From: Cupriavidus respiraculi
Lineage (GTDB): Bacteria; Pseudomonadota; Gammaproteobacteria; Burkholderiales; Burkholderiaceae
NCBI RefSeq assembly: GCF_914271545.1
Contig: NZ_CAJZAH010000002.1
Coordinates: 806,001-870,000, forward strand
Direction of reading: 5' to 3'
Length of the DNA stretch: 64,000 nucleotides
Below, one piece after another: positions 36,160 to 45,080 of this stretch (within the stretch, counting starts at the first letter, position 1; each line of letters opens with the position of its first letter). Both the position numbers and the translations under genes were made by a program. A model generated the notes under the pieces. The model did no database searches and had not been told where the DNA came from. It saw nothing but the letters and a program-made list of their open reading frames with translations.

Positions 36160-37779
36160 TCAGGCCGGCTTGCCGTTGACGATGCTCAGCGCGACGGCCT
36201 CGGCCACCTCGATGCCGTCGATCGCCGCCGAATAGATGCCGCCGGCATAGCCGGCGCCCTCTCCCGCCGGGTAAAGGCCCTCGACATTGATGCTCTGGTA
36301 GTCGTCCTTGCGGCGGATGCGCAGCGGCGACGAGGTGCGCGTCTCCACGCCCGTCAGCACCGCGTCGTCCATGGCAAAGCCCGGCACCTGGCGCTCCAGC
36401 TGCGGCAGCGCCTCGCGGATCGCCTCGATCACGTAGTCGGGCAGCGAGGTGCTCAGGTCGGTGGGCGTCACCCCCGGCTTGTACGAGGGCTCGACCGTAC
36501 CGAGCGAGGTCGACGGCCGGCCGGCGATGAAGTCCCCCACCAGCTGGCCCGGCGCGCAGTAGTTGCGCCCGCCCAGCTCGAAGGCCCGCTCCTCCCAGTG
36601 GCGCTGGAAGGCGATGCCGGCCAGCGGTCCGCCCGGATAGTCTTCCGGCGTGATGCCCACCACGATCCCCGAGTTGGCATTGCGCTCGGCGCGCTTGTAC
36701 TGGCTCATGCCGTTGGTCACCACGCGACCCGGCTCGGATGCCGCCGCGACCACGGTGCCGCCCGGGCACATGCAGAAGCTGTACACGGTACGCCCGTTGT
36801 TGCAGTGATGGACCACCTTGTAGTCCGCCGCGCCCAGCAGCTTGTTGCCGGCGAACTTGCCGAAGCGGCTGCGGTTGATCATGCCCTGCGGATGTTCGAT
36901 GCGAAAGCCCAGCGAGAACGGCTTGGCCTCCATGAAGACGCCCCGCTGGTGCAGCATCTCGAAGGTATCGCGCGCGCTGTGCCCCACCGCGAGAATCACG
37001 TGCTCGCAGGGCAGGTAGTCGCCGTTGGACAGCTTCAGGCCGCGCACCTTCCCCTGGTCGATATCGATGTCGTCGACGCGCGTGCCGAAGCGCACCTCGC
37101 CGCCGAGCGCGAAGATCTCGGCGCGCATCTTCTCGACCATGCTGACCAGCCGGAAGGTGCCGATATGCGGGCGCGCCTTGTAGAGGATGTCGTCCGGCGC
37201 GCCGGCCTTGACGAACTCGTCCAGCACCTTGCGGCCGTAGTGCTTCGGGTCCTTGATCTGGCTGTAGAGCTTGCCGTCGGAGAAGGTGCCCGCGCCGCCT
37301 TCGCCGAACTGCACGTTCGACTCGGGATTGAGCACGCTCTTGCGCCACAGGCCGAACGTGTCCTTGGTGCGCTCGCGCACTTCCTTGCCGCGCTCCAGGA
37401 TGATCGGGCGAAAACCCATCTGTGCGAGAAGCAGGCCGGCCAGCAGGCCGCACGGTCCCATGCCGATCACCACCGGCCGCACCGCCTGCCCCTGCGGAGC
37501 CTGCGCGACGAAGCGGTACGCCATGTCCGGCGTCGGGCCCCAGTTCGGCTTGCCCGCCATGCGCTTGCGGGCGGCGGCCTCGTCCCTGACCTCGATATCG
37601 AGGATATAGGTCAGCTTGATATCGGAACGCTTGCGGGCATCGTGCGCGCGGCGGAACACCGTATAGCGCACGAGATCCTCCGCCTTGACGCCGATTTCCG
37701 CCAGGCGCGAGCGCACGACGGCGTCGAGATCCTGTTCGGTATGGTCGAGGGGGAGTTTGACTTCACTGAGACGTAGCAT
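36160..37779 (-). CDS. FAD-dependent oxidoreductase, COG2509 type
   Basis: 539 residues. An N-terminal domain (1-95) with KLPLDHTEQDLDAVV and FRRAHDARKRSDIKLTYI precedes the FAD-binding VVIGMGPCGLLAGLLLAQMG (about 103-122). SNVQFGEGGAGTFSDGKLYSQ (154-175) and FCMCPGGTVVAA are typical of this uncharacterised dehydrogenase family. AGEGAGYAGGIYSAAIDG near the C-terminus is the FAD-closing motif. Substrate unknown. The start at 37779 gives the family N-terminus MLRLSEVKLPL. Confidence 0.88.
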   Translation of the reverse strand: MLRLSEVKLPLDHTEQDLDAVVRSRLAEIGVKAEDLVRYTVFRRAHDARKRSDIKLTYILDIEVRDEAAARKRMAGKPNWGPTPDMAYRFVAQAPQGQAVRPVVIGMGPCGLLAGLLLAQMGFRPIILERGKEVRERTKDTFGLWRKSVLNPESNVQFGEGGAGTFSDGKLYSQIKDPKHYGRKVLDEFVKAGAPDDILYKARPHIGTFRLVSMVEKMRAEIFALGGEVRFGTRVDDIDIDQGKVRGLKLSNGDYLPCEHVILAVGHSARDTFEMLHQRGVFMEAKPFSLGFRIEHPQGMINRSRFGKFAGNKLLGAADYKVVHHCNNGRTVYSFCMCPGGTVVAAASEPGRVVTNGMSQYKRAERNANSGIVVGITPEDYPGGPLAGIAFQRHWEERAFELGGRNYCAPGQLVGDFIAGRPSTSLGTVEPSYKPGVTPTDLSTSLPDYVIEAIREALPQLERQVPGFAMDDAVLTGVETRTSSPLRIRRKDDYQSINVEGLYPAGEGAGYAGGIYSAAIDGIEVAEAVALSIVNGKPA

Positions 37780-37893
37780 GGGAACCTGGGGAATCTGGAA
37801 CCGGCGCCCCCGCGGATCGGCACGGCACGATCCGGGCGGGCCGGGACCGCAATTCTATAGCGTTTCCCGTCCGCCCCGGCCCCGCGCTGCCGC

Positions 37894-38868
37894 CTACGCC
37901 TGCTGCTGGCCCAGCAGCGTGGCGAAGCGCGCCAGATCCACGTTGCCGCCGGAGACGATGACCCCCACGCGCTTGCCCCGCACATCGACCTTGCCCGTCA
38001 TGGCGGCCGCGGCTGCCAGGCAGCCGGTCGGCTCCACCACCATCTTCATGCGCGCGGCGAAGAAGCGCATCTGCTCGATCAGTTCGGCGTCGCTGACCGT
38101 GACCACGCCGTCCACCAGCTCGCGCAGCACGGGAAACGTCAGTTCGCCCAGGTGCTGGGTCTGGGCACCGTCGGCGATGGTGCTGGGCGTGTCGATATGG
38201 ACGATCCGCCCTTCGCGCAGGCTGCGCTGCGCGTCGTTGCCGGCCTCCGGCTCGACCCCGTAGACCTTGCAGTTCGGGTTCATCGCCTTGGCCGCCACCG
38301 CGCAGCCGGACAGCAGGCCGCCGCCGCCCAGCGGGGTGATCAGCACGTCCAGCGGGCCGGCCTGCTCGATCAGTTCCTTGGCCGCGGTGCCCTGCCCGGC
38401 CATCACGTGCGCGTGGTCGTAGGGCGGAATCATGGTCAGGCCCTGGTCGCGCGCCAGCGCCTGCGAGATCTCCTGGCGGTCCTCGGTATAGCGGTCGTAC
38501 AGCACCACCTCGCCGCCATAGCCGCGCGTGGCCGCGACCTTGGCGGCCGGCGCGTCCTTGGGCATCACGATCACCGCGCGCACGCCGAACAGCTTGGCGG
38601 ACAGCGCGATGGCCTGGGCATGGTTGCCGGACGAGAACGCCACCACGCCGGCGGCCTGCTGCTGGGGCGTGAGCTGGGCGATGGCGTTGTAGCCGCCGCG
38701 GAACTTGAACGCGCCCATGCGCTGGAAGTTCTCGCACTTGAAGTGCAGACGCGCGCCGGTCATCTCGTCCGCGGTGGCCGAGGTCAGCACCGGCGTGTGG
38801 TGCGCCACACCGCTCAGGCGCCGGTGCGCCGCCACCACATCGCTGAACGAGATTGCCAGGTTGGTCAT
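37894..38868 (-). CDS. PLP ammonia-lyase (threonine / threo-3-hydroxyaspartate dehydratase type)
   Basis: 324 residues, a single catalytic fold-type II PLP domain without the ACT domains of biosynthetic threonine dehydratase. The PLP lysine is K55 in GAFKFRGGYN, the phosphate-binding glycine loop is LGGGGLLSG, and VIVSGGNVD closes the site. The sequence and length fit threo-3-hydroxy-L-aspartate ammonia-lyase or catabolic serine/threonine dehydratase; I cannot separate these by eye. Its start overlaps the stop of the upstream DUF2917-like gene by ATGA, so the two are translationally coupled. The divergent MocR is the likely regulator. Confidence 0.88.
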   Translation of the reverse strand: MTNLAISFSDVVAAHRRLSGVAHHTPVLTSATADEMTGARLHFKCENFQRMGAFKFRGGYNAIAQLTPQQQAAGVVAFSSGNHAQAIALSAKLFGVRAVIVMPKDAPAAKVAATRGYGGEVVLYDRYTEDRQEISQALARDQGLTMIPPYDHAHVMAGQGTAAKELIEQAGPLDVLITPLGGGGLLSGCAVAAKAMNPNCKVYGVEPEAGNDAQRSLREGRIVHIDTPSTIADGAQTQHLGELTFPVLRELVDGVVTVSDAELIEQMRFFAARMKMVVEPTGCLAAAAAMTGKVDVRGKRVGVIVSGGNVDLARFATLLGQQQA

Positions 38869-39299
38869 GTGTTTGCTCCTTGGATTGCTTGGGGGGATCG
38901 TGGGGCTTGCGGGGGCGGGGCGGGCGTCGTGCCCGGGGAGGGACACACGGGCCGGCGGCGCCACGCGCGCAGCCAGGCCGAAAGTATGCCCTTGATTCGC
39001 TCCGCAGCGGAGGCCTCGGCGGGCGCGAGCCACAGAAACGTGGTCGCCCGGGCCGCCCGCAGCGCGATCCGGCCGGGGTCGCCGATCCGATGGCAGTGCC
39101 CCGCGGGCACGGTCGTTCGCAGGCAATGGACTTCGCCCGCCAGCAGGCTGGGCGCCGCCGCCAGCAGCAACTCGCCGTCCGCGACATAGAGCCGGGCGCC
39201 GCGCCGCGCATAGCATTCCAGTACCTCGCCGCGACGCAGGCGATGAACTTGCGGGCCGTGCGCCGGCGGGGCGGCGTCCGGGGTGAATGGGTCGGGCAT
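38865..39299 (-). CDS. DUF2917-like small protein
   Basis: 144 residues, soluble and Arg/Pro-rich. The middle (about 22-95) resembles the cupin-like DUF2917 domain: RRGEVLECYARRGARLYVADGEL, then LLAGEVHCLRTTVPAGH and a Trp-Leu-Ala-Pro end. The family match is tentative. The C-terminal tail is Pro-rich. Its stop overlaps the start of the ammonia-lyase gene by four bases. The ATG at 39299 is chosen because upstream sequence overlaps the MocR promoter. Confidence 0.6.
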   Translation of the reverse strand: MPDPFTPDAAPPAHGPQVHRLRRGEVLECYARRGARLYVADGELLLAAAPSLLAGEVHCLRTTVPAGHCHRIGDPGRIALRAARATTFLWLAPAEASAAERIKGILSAWLRAWRRRPVCPSPGTTPAPPPQAPRSPQAIQGANT

Positions 39300-39388
39300 G
39301 GCGGCCTCCGGCTGCGGAACAAAGAGGCCTCCAGCGTAGCCACGCGCCGTTTGCCGGTACAGGCACAGGCCCGGGCGCCGGCGTCGAT

Positions 39389-39440
39389 AACAGAGATGCC
39401 GGAATCGCTCTGTTACGATACAGCGCCACCCTTTCTGTAT
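39389..39440. promoter_or_regulatory. Candidate MocR operator region
   Basis: The divergent gap holds two inverted repeats: AACAGAG (39389-39395) with CTCTGTT (39408-39414), and ATACAG (39418-39423) with CTGTAT (39435-39440). Nested repeats like these are usual at MocR-controlled promoters. Binding is inferred. Confidence 0.45.
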
Positions 39441-39475
39441 CTGTTGCGTGCCGCCCGGGCGCGCGATCATGCCGC

Positions 39476-40915
39476 ATGGAATCCGCCCCGCTCTACCGCA
39501 AGCTGGCCAGCCACTACCAGCGGGCCATCGAGGTCGGCACCCTGGTGCCCGGCGATCGCATGCCGTCGGTGCGCACGCTGATGGAGCTGCACAGCGTCAG
39601 CCTGTCGACCGCGCTGCAGGCATGCCGGCGCATGGAGGCCGAAGGCTGGCTGGAGGCGCGCCCGCGTGCCGGCTACTTCGTGCGGCAGCCGGCCTCGGCC
39701 CGCAGCCGTGCGGCGCTCATCGAGGAACCCCCGGCCGCGCTGCCCGATCCCGCCCAGTATGTAGGCATCCACGCCCGCATCTCCGCCATCGTCGCCACCG
39801 GCCGGCACCCCGTGGAGGTCAACCTCGCGGCGGCCTGCGGGGCGCCCGAGCTGTATCCCACCGAGCCTTTGCGCCACGCGGCGACGCGGGCCCTGCGCCA
39901 GCATCCGGCGCTGTTCGGCTGCCCGGCCGAGCCGGGCGGCCATGCGGCCTTCCGCGCCGTGCTCGCGCGGCATGCGCTGCTGTCGCGCATCGCGGTCGCG
40001 CCCGAGGAGATTCTCGTCACCCATGGCTGCACCGAGGCGCTCAACCTGGCCCTGCGCGCCGTCGCGGTGCCGGGCGACGTGATCGCCGTGGAGTCGCCCA
40101 CCTACTATGGCCTGCTGCAGATCCTGGAAAGCCTGGGCATGCGGGCGCTGGAGATCCCCACCAGCCCGCATACCGGCATCTCGCTGGAGGCGCTGGAGCT
40201 GGCCGCGCAGACCTACGACAACATCCGGGCCGTGGTGGTCGTTCCCAACCTGCAGAACCCGCAGGGCAGCATCATGCCGGACGAGCACAAGGCCCGCCTG
40301 GTGCAGTGGTGCGAGGCCACCGGCGTAGCGCTGATCGAGGATGACTGCTTTTCCGCGCTGAGCGACGACGACACGCCGCTCGCCGCGGCCAAGAGCTGGG
40401 ATCGCTCCGGCAACGTCATCCACTGCGCGTCCCTGCACAAGATCATGGCGCCCGGCATGCGGCTTGGCTGGATGACGGCGGGCAAGTGGCAGGCGCGGGT
40501 GGAAATGCTCAAGTTCAGCCAGTCGCGCCCCAACGAGGTGCTGACGCAGATGACGGCGGCCGAGTTCATGGCCAGCGGCGAGTTCGAGCGCCATCTGCGG
40601 CGGCTGCGCGTGCGGCTGCGCCACCAGCGCGAATGGACGGCGGAGACCATTGCCGCCGGCTTTCCGGCCGGCACGCGGCTGTCCGCACCGCGCGGCGGCG
40701 TCCACCTGTGGGTGGAATTGCCGGGAGGCATCCCCTCGGAGGCCGTATTCGACCGCGCACTGGAAGCGGGGGTCCGCGTGCTGCCCGGCGTGGTGTTCTC
40801 CAACTCCAACCGCTTCGACCACTGCCTGCGGATCAATACCGGCATTCCCCGCTCGCGCACGCTGGAACAGGGCTTCGCCCGCCTGGCCGAGGTGGTGCGC
40901 CGGCTTGCCGGCTGA
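39476..40915 (+). CDS. MocR-family regulator (GntR helix-turn-helix plus aminotransferase domain)
   Basis: 479 residues. The N-terminal GntR winged helix covers about 5-70 (YRKLASHYQRAIEVGTLVPGDRMPS, SLSTALQACRRMEAEGW). A fold-type I aminotransferase-like domain follows, with NLQNPQGS, DDCFSAL and the PLP lysine in SLHKIMAPGMRLGW. These proteins use PLP as a sensor rather than for catalysis. It is divergent from the DUF2917-like/ammonia-lyase pair, so an amino acid substrate of that enzyme may be the signal. The ATG at 39476 begins MESAPLYRK. Confidence 0.9.
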   Translation: MESAPLYRKLASHYQRAIEVGTLVPGDRMPSVRTLMELHSVSLSTALQACRRMEAEGWLEARPRAGYFVRQPASARSRAALIEEPPAALPDPAQYVGIHARISAIVATGRHPVEVNLAAACGAPELYPTEPLRHAATRALRQHPALFGCPAEPGGHAAFRAVLARHALLSRIAVAPEEILVTHGCTEALNLALRAVAVPGDVIAVESPTYYGLLQILESLGMRALEIPTSPHTGISLEALELAAQTYDNIRAVVVVPNLQNPQGSIMPDEHKARLVQWCEATGVALIEDDCFSALSDDDTPLAAAKSWDRSGNVIHCASLHKIMAPGMRLGWMTAGKWQARVEMLKFSQSRPNEVLTQMTAAEFMASGEFERHLRRLRVRLRHQREWTAETIAAGFPAGTRLSAPRGGVHLWVELPGGIPSEAVFDRALEAGVRVLPGVVFSNSNRFDHCLRINTGIPRSRTLEQGFARLAEVVRRLAG

Positions 40916-41018
40916 ACCTGCCGGGCGCACAGTCTGCCAATCTCCCAACCCGCCGCGGGCGCGCGTTTTGCGTCGGCCCTCTCCCATTTGTGGCGCCGCT
41001 GCCCTATCCTACGGCTGC

Positions 41019-41038
41019 GTGCGGCGCCGGCGCCGCAC
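41019..41038. promoter_or_regulatory. Perfect 20-base palindrome upstream of the diguanylate cyclase gene
   Basis: The bases form GTGCGGCGCC followed directly by its exact reverse complement, 99 bases before the GGDEF gene. It may be a regulator site or an RNA hairpin in the leader. It has no T-run, so it is a poor intrinsic terminator for the MocR gene upstream. Confidence 0.35.
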
Positions 41039-41136
41039 GGCGGCAACACAAACAGCCCGCCGGGAACTGCACAGACCGCGCAGCCTATGCCGGCGCCCCT
41101 CAACGGCGCCTTTGAAAACCGGGAGAAATCGTTTTG

Positions 41137-42612
41137 ATGGGATCATCCGCCGCGTCGCGCATCGTCGACGACTACCAGACGTTGTTCGACCTTGCGCCAG
41201 TGTCGCTATGGCTCGAGGACTACAGCGCCGTGCGCCAGTGCCTCGAAGCGCTGCACCGCGACGGCATCCGCGACCTGCGTGCGCACCTGCGGGCGAACCC
41301 GGACGTGGTCCGGCACTGCTCTTCGCTGATCCGCGTGGTGGACGTGAACCAACGCACCCTCGAGCTGTTCGGGGCCGACGACCTGGACGACCTGATCGCC
41401 AACCTCGGTGCCGTGTTCCGCGACGACATGTTCGAGCAGCACGTGGAGGAGCTGGCCAGCCTGTGGGACGGCGAAGGCGGCTTCGGCGGGCAAACCGTCA
41501 ACTACACGCTGGACGGCAACCGTCTCGACATCCTGCTGAAGGCCACCGTGATGCCGGGTCATGAACAGACCTGGGAACGGCTGCTGATTTCGATCGAGGA
41601 CATCACGCAGCGGGCGCGCGCCCAGCGCGAGCTCCGGCGCAGCGAGCAGTACGCGCTCGGCCTGTTCGAGCATTCGCCGGTGTCGCTTTGGGTCGAGGAC
41701 TTCAGCGCGGTCAAGCTGTTGCTGGAAGAGGTGCGCGGGGCCGGCATCACGGACTTCCGCACCTTCCTGAACGTGCATCAGGACTTCGTCTCGCGCTGCA
41801 TGCAGGAAATCCGGGTGCTGGACGTCAACCAGCAAACCCTGCTGATGTTCGGCGCGCCTTCCAAGGAGGTGCTGCTGTCACGCCTGGGCGACGTGTTCCG
41901 CGACGATATGCGCATCCATTTCGCCGAGCAGCTCGTGGACCTGTGGAACGAAAAGCTGTGGCAGCAGCGCGAGGTGGTCAACTACGCGCTCGATGGCCGG
42001 GCGGTGGACGTCTTCATGCAATGGTCCGTGTTCCCGGGGCGCGAGGCCGAGTGGGACCAGGTGCTGGTTTCGCTGACCGACATCACCGCGCGCAAGAAGG
42101 CCGAGGCGTATGTCGAATTTCTCGGCAAGCACGACGTGCTGACCAAGCTGTACAACCGCGCGTATTACGAGGACGAACTGGCGCGCCTGGGCCGCAAGGG
42201 CCCGTGGCCGGTGGGCGTCATCGCGATGGACCTGAACGGGCTCAAGCAGGTCAACGATCAGCTGGGGCACGGCGACGGCGACGCGCTGCTGCGCCGCGCC
42301 GGCGAGGCGCTGAAGAAGGCCGTGGGCGACCAGGTGTGCGTGGCCCGCGTCGGCGGCGACGAATTCATGGTGCTGCTGCCCGGCAGCGACGAGCGCGGCG
42401 TCGCCACGGTGATCGAACAGATCAAGCAGGTGGTGGAGCTGAACAACCAGTTCTATCCCGGCGCGGCGCTGAACTTCGCCATCGGCGGGGCCTCGTGCAG
42501 CCAGTGCGACCGCCTGAGCGACACGGTGAAGCTGGCGGATGCGCGCATGTACGAAGCCAAGCGCGCCTATTACGAGGCCCAGCGGCTCGAACGCGACCGC
42601 CGGCGCAAGTAG
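41137..42612 (+). CDS. Diguanylate cyclase with duplicated PAS-like sensor domains
   Basis: 491 residues, no membrane segment. Two PAS-like units (about 13-155 and 173-315) align without gaps at an offset of exactly 160: PVSLWLEDYSAV with PVSLWVEDFSAV, IRVVDVNQRTLELFGA with IRVLDVNQQTLLMFGA, FRDDM with FRDDM. A C-terminal GGDEF domain (about 325-485) has an intact GGDEF at 406-410 and MDLNGLKQVND, so it should make cyclic di-GMP. The RxxD inhibitory site normally just upstream is absent. GGGAGAAATC precedes the ATG at 41137. Confidence 0.9.
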   Translation: MGSSAASRIVDDYQTLFDLAPVSLWLEDYSAVRQCLEALHRDGIRDLRAHLRANPDVVRHCSSLIRVVDVNQRTLELFGADDLDDLIANLGAVFRDDMFEQHVEELASLWDGEGGFGGQTVNYTLDGNRLDILLKATVMPGHEQTWERLLISIEDITQRARAQRELRRSEQYALGLFEHSPVSLWVEDFSAVKLLLEEVRGAGITDFRTFLNVHQDFVSRCMQEIRVLDVNQQTLLMFGAPSKEVLLSRLGDVFRDDMRIHFAEQLVDLWNEKLWQQREVVNYALDGRAVDVFMQWSVFPGREAEWDQVLVSLTDITARKKAEAYVEFLGKHDVLTKLYNRAYYEDELARLGRKGPWPVGVIAMDLNGLKQVNDQLGHGDGDALLRRAGEALKKAVGDQVCVARVGGDEFMVLLPGSDERGVATVIEQIKQVVELNNQFYPGAALNFAIGGASCSQCDRLSDTVKLADARMYEAKRAYYEAQRLERDRRRK

Positions 42613-42640
42613 CCGCGCGGGTACGCTGGAACGCAACAAA

Positions 42641-42677
42641 CGACAAGGCCGGGAGCTCGCGCATCCCGGCCTTGTCG
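42641..42677. terminator. Terminator between diguanylate cyclase and lpxO
   Basis: A 14-base stem, CGACAAGGCCGGGA with TCCCGGCCTTGTCG, and a 9-base loop, lying between two convergent genes and likely serving both. No strong T-run. Confidence 0.7.
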
Positions 42678-42714
42678 CGTCCATGCAGCGACCGCCGTGG
42701 CGGCGCGGCACGCC

Positions 42715-43617
42715 TTACAGATAGACGATCAGCCCCACGCCGGCCACGATCAGCCCGAACTTCACCACGTAGTACGCCTGCCGGTTCCAGGCCTTGAAGC
42801 GACGGCGGTACTGGCCGCCCAGCCACACGATGCGGAACAGCCGGTTGATCATGCCGGTCTGGTCCGCGTCGTCGTTCGGCGAACTGGCGGCCGTCATCAC
42901 CTTGCGGCCCAGCCAGCGATTGATCTTGCCGGCCCAGCCGTAGCGCATCGGCCGCTCGATATCGCAGAACAGGATCAACCGGTTTGACTCGCTCTTGTTC
43001 TCCGCCCAGTGCAGATAGGTTTCGTCGAACACCACGCCGAGGCCGTCGCGCCAGCTATGGCGCTCGCCGTCCACGTCGATATAGCAGCGATCGTCGTTGG
43101 GCGTGGCCAGGCCGAGGTGGTAGCGCAGCGAGCCAGCGAACGGGTCGCGGTGCGGATTCAGCTTGCCGCCCGGCGGCAGCTCCGCGAACATCGCCGCCTT
43201 CACGCTGGGCAATTCGCGCAGCAGCGCCACGGTACGCGGGCACAGCTGCTCGGCCGAAGGATGGTGCGCCTCGTACCACTTCAGGTAGAAGCGCTTCCAG
43301 CCGTACTTGAAGAACGAATTGAAGCCGGCGTCATCGTTCTTTTCCGCCGCCTTGATCTTGCGCATGGCAGCCAGCGCCAGGCCCTCGTCCCGGATCACCG
43401 GCCAGGCGGCCTGCAGCTTCTGCAGATCGGGGAAGCGTTCGACCGGGATATACGGCGTGCGCGGCACACCGGAAAACGCATACATGAAGCAGTTGACCGG
43501 GGCCACGAGCGCGGAATGGTCCAGCAACTGGCGCCAGATGCGCAGCCGTACCTTGCCGCGGAAATGCACATACAGAATCGCGCCCAGATAAGCCGCGACG
43601 ATAATCCACTTGATCAC
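42715..43617 (-). CDS. lpxO: Lipid A hydroxylase LpxO (aspartyl/asparaginyl beta-hydroxylase family)
   Basis: 300 residues. An N-terminal membrane helix (IIVAAYLGAILYVHF) and a C-terminal hydrophobic segment flank an Fe/2-oxoglutarate dioxygenase domain with the iron-binding HRDPF and a later ETYLHWAEN histidine. LpxO adds a 2-hydroxyl to a lipid A acyl chain at the inner membrane. I chose a GTG start at 43617, directly after GGAGGGTATTGGG, which gives the family length. The frame continues to 43764, but that part is not family sequence. Confidence 0.88.
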   Translation of the reverse strand: MIKWIIVAAYLGAILYVHFRGKVRLRIWRQLLDHSALVAPVNCFMYAFSGVPRTPYIPVERFPDLQKLQAAWPVIRDEGLALAAMRKIKAAEKNDDAGFNSFFKYGWKRFYLKWYEAHHPSAEQLCPRTVALLRELPSVKAAMFAELPPGGKLNPHRDPFAGSLRYHLGLATPNDDRCYIDVDGERHSWRDGLGVVFDETYLHWAENKSESNRLILFCDIERPMRYGWAGKINRWLGRKVMTAASSPNDDADQTGMINRLFRIVWLGGQYRRRFKAWNRQAYYVVKFGLIVAGVGLIVYL

Positions 43618-43775
43618 CCCAATACCCTCCTGGACAGCCTGGGCTGCGCTTCCGCCGCTGGACGCCGGCATGAGGCCATGCCGTGCCGCCGGGGGCGGGA
43701 AAGCCGGTAGTTTACCGAAACGGCAAACGCCGTGCATATCGCACGGCGGAATGCCGGCTGGCACGGCGCCCGGGC

Positions 43776-44210
43776 TCAGCCGCGGCGGGCGTCGAGACTG
43801 AAGCGGCCGGCGCCGAACACCACCACCTGCAGCAGGCCACCGGCCATGGCGATGTTCTTGAAGAAGTGGATGAACTGGTTCTGGTCGGCCAGGTTGGCAT
43901 GGAAACCCAGCGCCGTCGCGACGCTGAATGCGGCCAGTACCGCGGCCACGGCGCGCGTCCGGTATCCGAGGATCAAGGCGAGGCCGCCGGCGATCTCGAC
44001 CGCGATCGCGATGCCCAGCGCCAGTTGAGGGAACGGCAACCCCACCGACTGGATATAGCCCACCATCGCCGCCGGCGCGGCCAGCTTGGAGGCGCCCGAG
44101 AGCAGGAAGATGGCGCTGAGCATCACGCGGCCCAGCACGGCCGTGGCGGCCTGCGCGGTGGATCCCGCAACGTTGCGGGTGGAAGCGTCGACTTGGGTAG
44201 CTTGGGACAT
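43776..44210 (-). CDS. DoxX-family membrane protein
   Basis: 144 residues with four hydrophobic segments. The family pattern LGRVMLSAIFLLSGASKL starts the first helix; AIAVEIAGGLALILGYRTR and the FFKNIAMAGGLLQ region are typical of DoxX. Some relatives act in redox or sulfur metabolism, but this one's function is unknown. AAAGGAGTTTT precedes the ATG at 44210. It lies 76 bases downstream of the NADP-binding reductase gene on the same strand, so the two are probably co-transcribed. Confidence 0.85.
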   Translation of the reverse strand: MSQATQVDASTRNVAGSTAQAATAVLGRVMLSAIFLLSGASKLAAPAAMVGYIQSVGLPFPQLALGIAIAVEIAGGLALILGYRTRAVAAVLAAFSVATALGFHANLADQNQFIHFFKNIAMAGGLLQVVVFGAGRFSLDARRG

Positions 44211-44286
44211 GGCGAAAACTCCTTTGCGGGCGGCCGCCACCATGGCAGGCCGCGTCATGAACAGGGAAATGGCTAGCGAGCGGGCC

Positions 44287-44883
44287 TTACGCCTGCTTGA
44301 CCAGGTTGTGGACCACGAGCGCGCCGCCGAACTGCTGCAGGCGGCCGCCTTCCGCCAGCTTGCCCAGGTCGATCGCGGCAAAGCCCAGACGGCCGATCAG
44401 CGCGGCGACCTCCCGGTTGGCCTGCGCATGATTGCCGGACAGGAAGACCACGCGGGCGCCGCCGCCCTGCTCCGGATCCGCGGCCAGCACCGCGGCCGGC
44501 AGGGTGTTGAAGGCCTTGACCACCCGGGCGCCGGGCAGCAGGTCTTCGACGAGCTCGGAGGACAGCCGTCCGCCGAGGTCCGACGGCGTGAAGGCGGGAA
44601 AGTCGATGGCGTTGGTCGCGTCCACCACGATGCGGCCATCCCACCCGGCGGCCGGGCCGACTGCATCGGCAATGGCGCGATAGGGCACGGCGAGGATTAC
44701 CACGTCGGCGCCGAGCGCTTCGGCCACCGGCACCGGCTTGATGGAAGGCCCGAGCGTCCGGGCCAGGTCCGCCAGCGACGCGGGGCCGCGGCTGTTGGAA
44801 ACCAGTACGTCGATGCCCTTGCGGGCGAACTGCTTGGCAAGTGCTTCGCCGATGGCGCCGGAACCGATGATTGCGTAAGTCAT
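44287..44883 (-). CDS. NADPH-dependent F420 reductase-like / NAD(P)-binding oxidoreductase
   Basis: 198 residues. An N-terminal Rossmann motif YAIIGSGAIGEALAKQFARKG (3-23), an NSRGP loop that would contact NADP phosphate, a VVILAVPYRAI strand, and VKAFNTLPA near 120 match the F420-dependent NADP reductase-like family. In beta-proteobacteria these are short NADP-binding proteins of uncertain substrate. It is divergent from the LysR gene at 45081, its likely regulator. Confidence 0.85.
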   Translation of the reverse strand: MTYAIIGSGAIGEALAKQFARKGIDVLVSNSRGPASLADLARTLGPSIKPVPVAEALGADVVILAVPYRAIADAVGPAAGWDGRIVVDATNAIDFPAFTPSDLGGRLSSELVEDLLPGARVVKAFNTLPAAVLAADPEQGGGARVVFLSGNHAQANREVAALIGRLGFAAIDLGKLAEGGRLQQFGGALVVHNLVKQA

Positions 44884-45048
44884 GATGTCTTGTCCTTTTC
44901 AGAGTCCGAGGCGGCTGAACGTTGTGTTGTCCGCCATGGGCGCCGGGCTGGTAAGCCCGTCGCCACCCTTGGCAGCCCCGTTGCACCGCAGCGCGGCAGC
45001 CGATGGACGAACTGTAGACGCGACTTGGCTTTCGCAAAACTGGGATAA

Positions 45049-45060
45049 TATCGTCCGATA
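45049..45060. promoter_or_regulatory. Candidate LysR box in divergent promoter
   Basis: A perfect palindrome TATCG-TC-CGATA, 21 bases before the LysR start, with a degenerate copy ATTCGAGAAAATCGAT at 45062-45077. Position and symmetry suit LysR autoregulation and control of the divergent reductase gene. Confidence 0.5.
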
Positions 45061-45080
45061 CATTCGAGAAAATCGATAAG

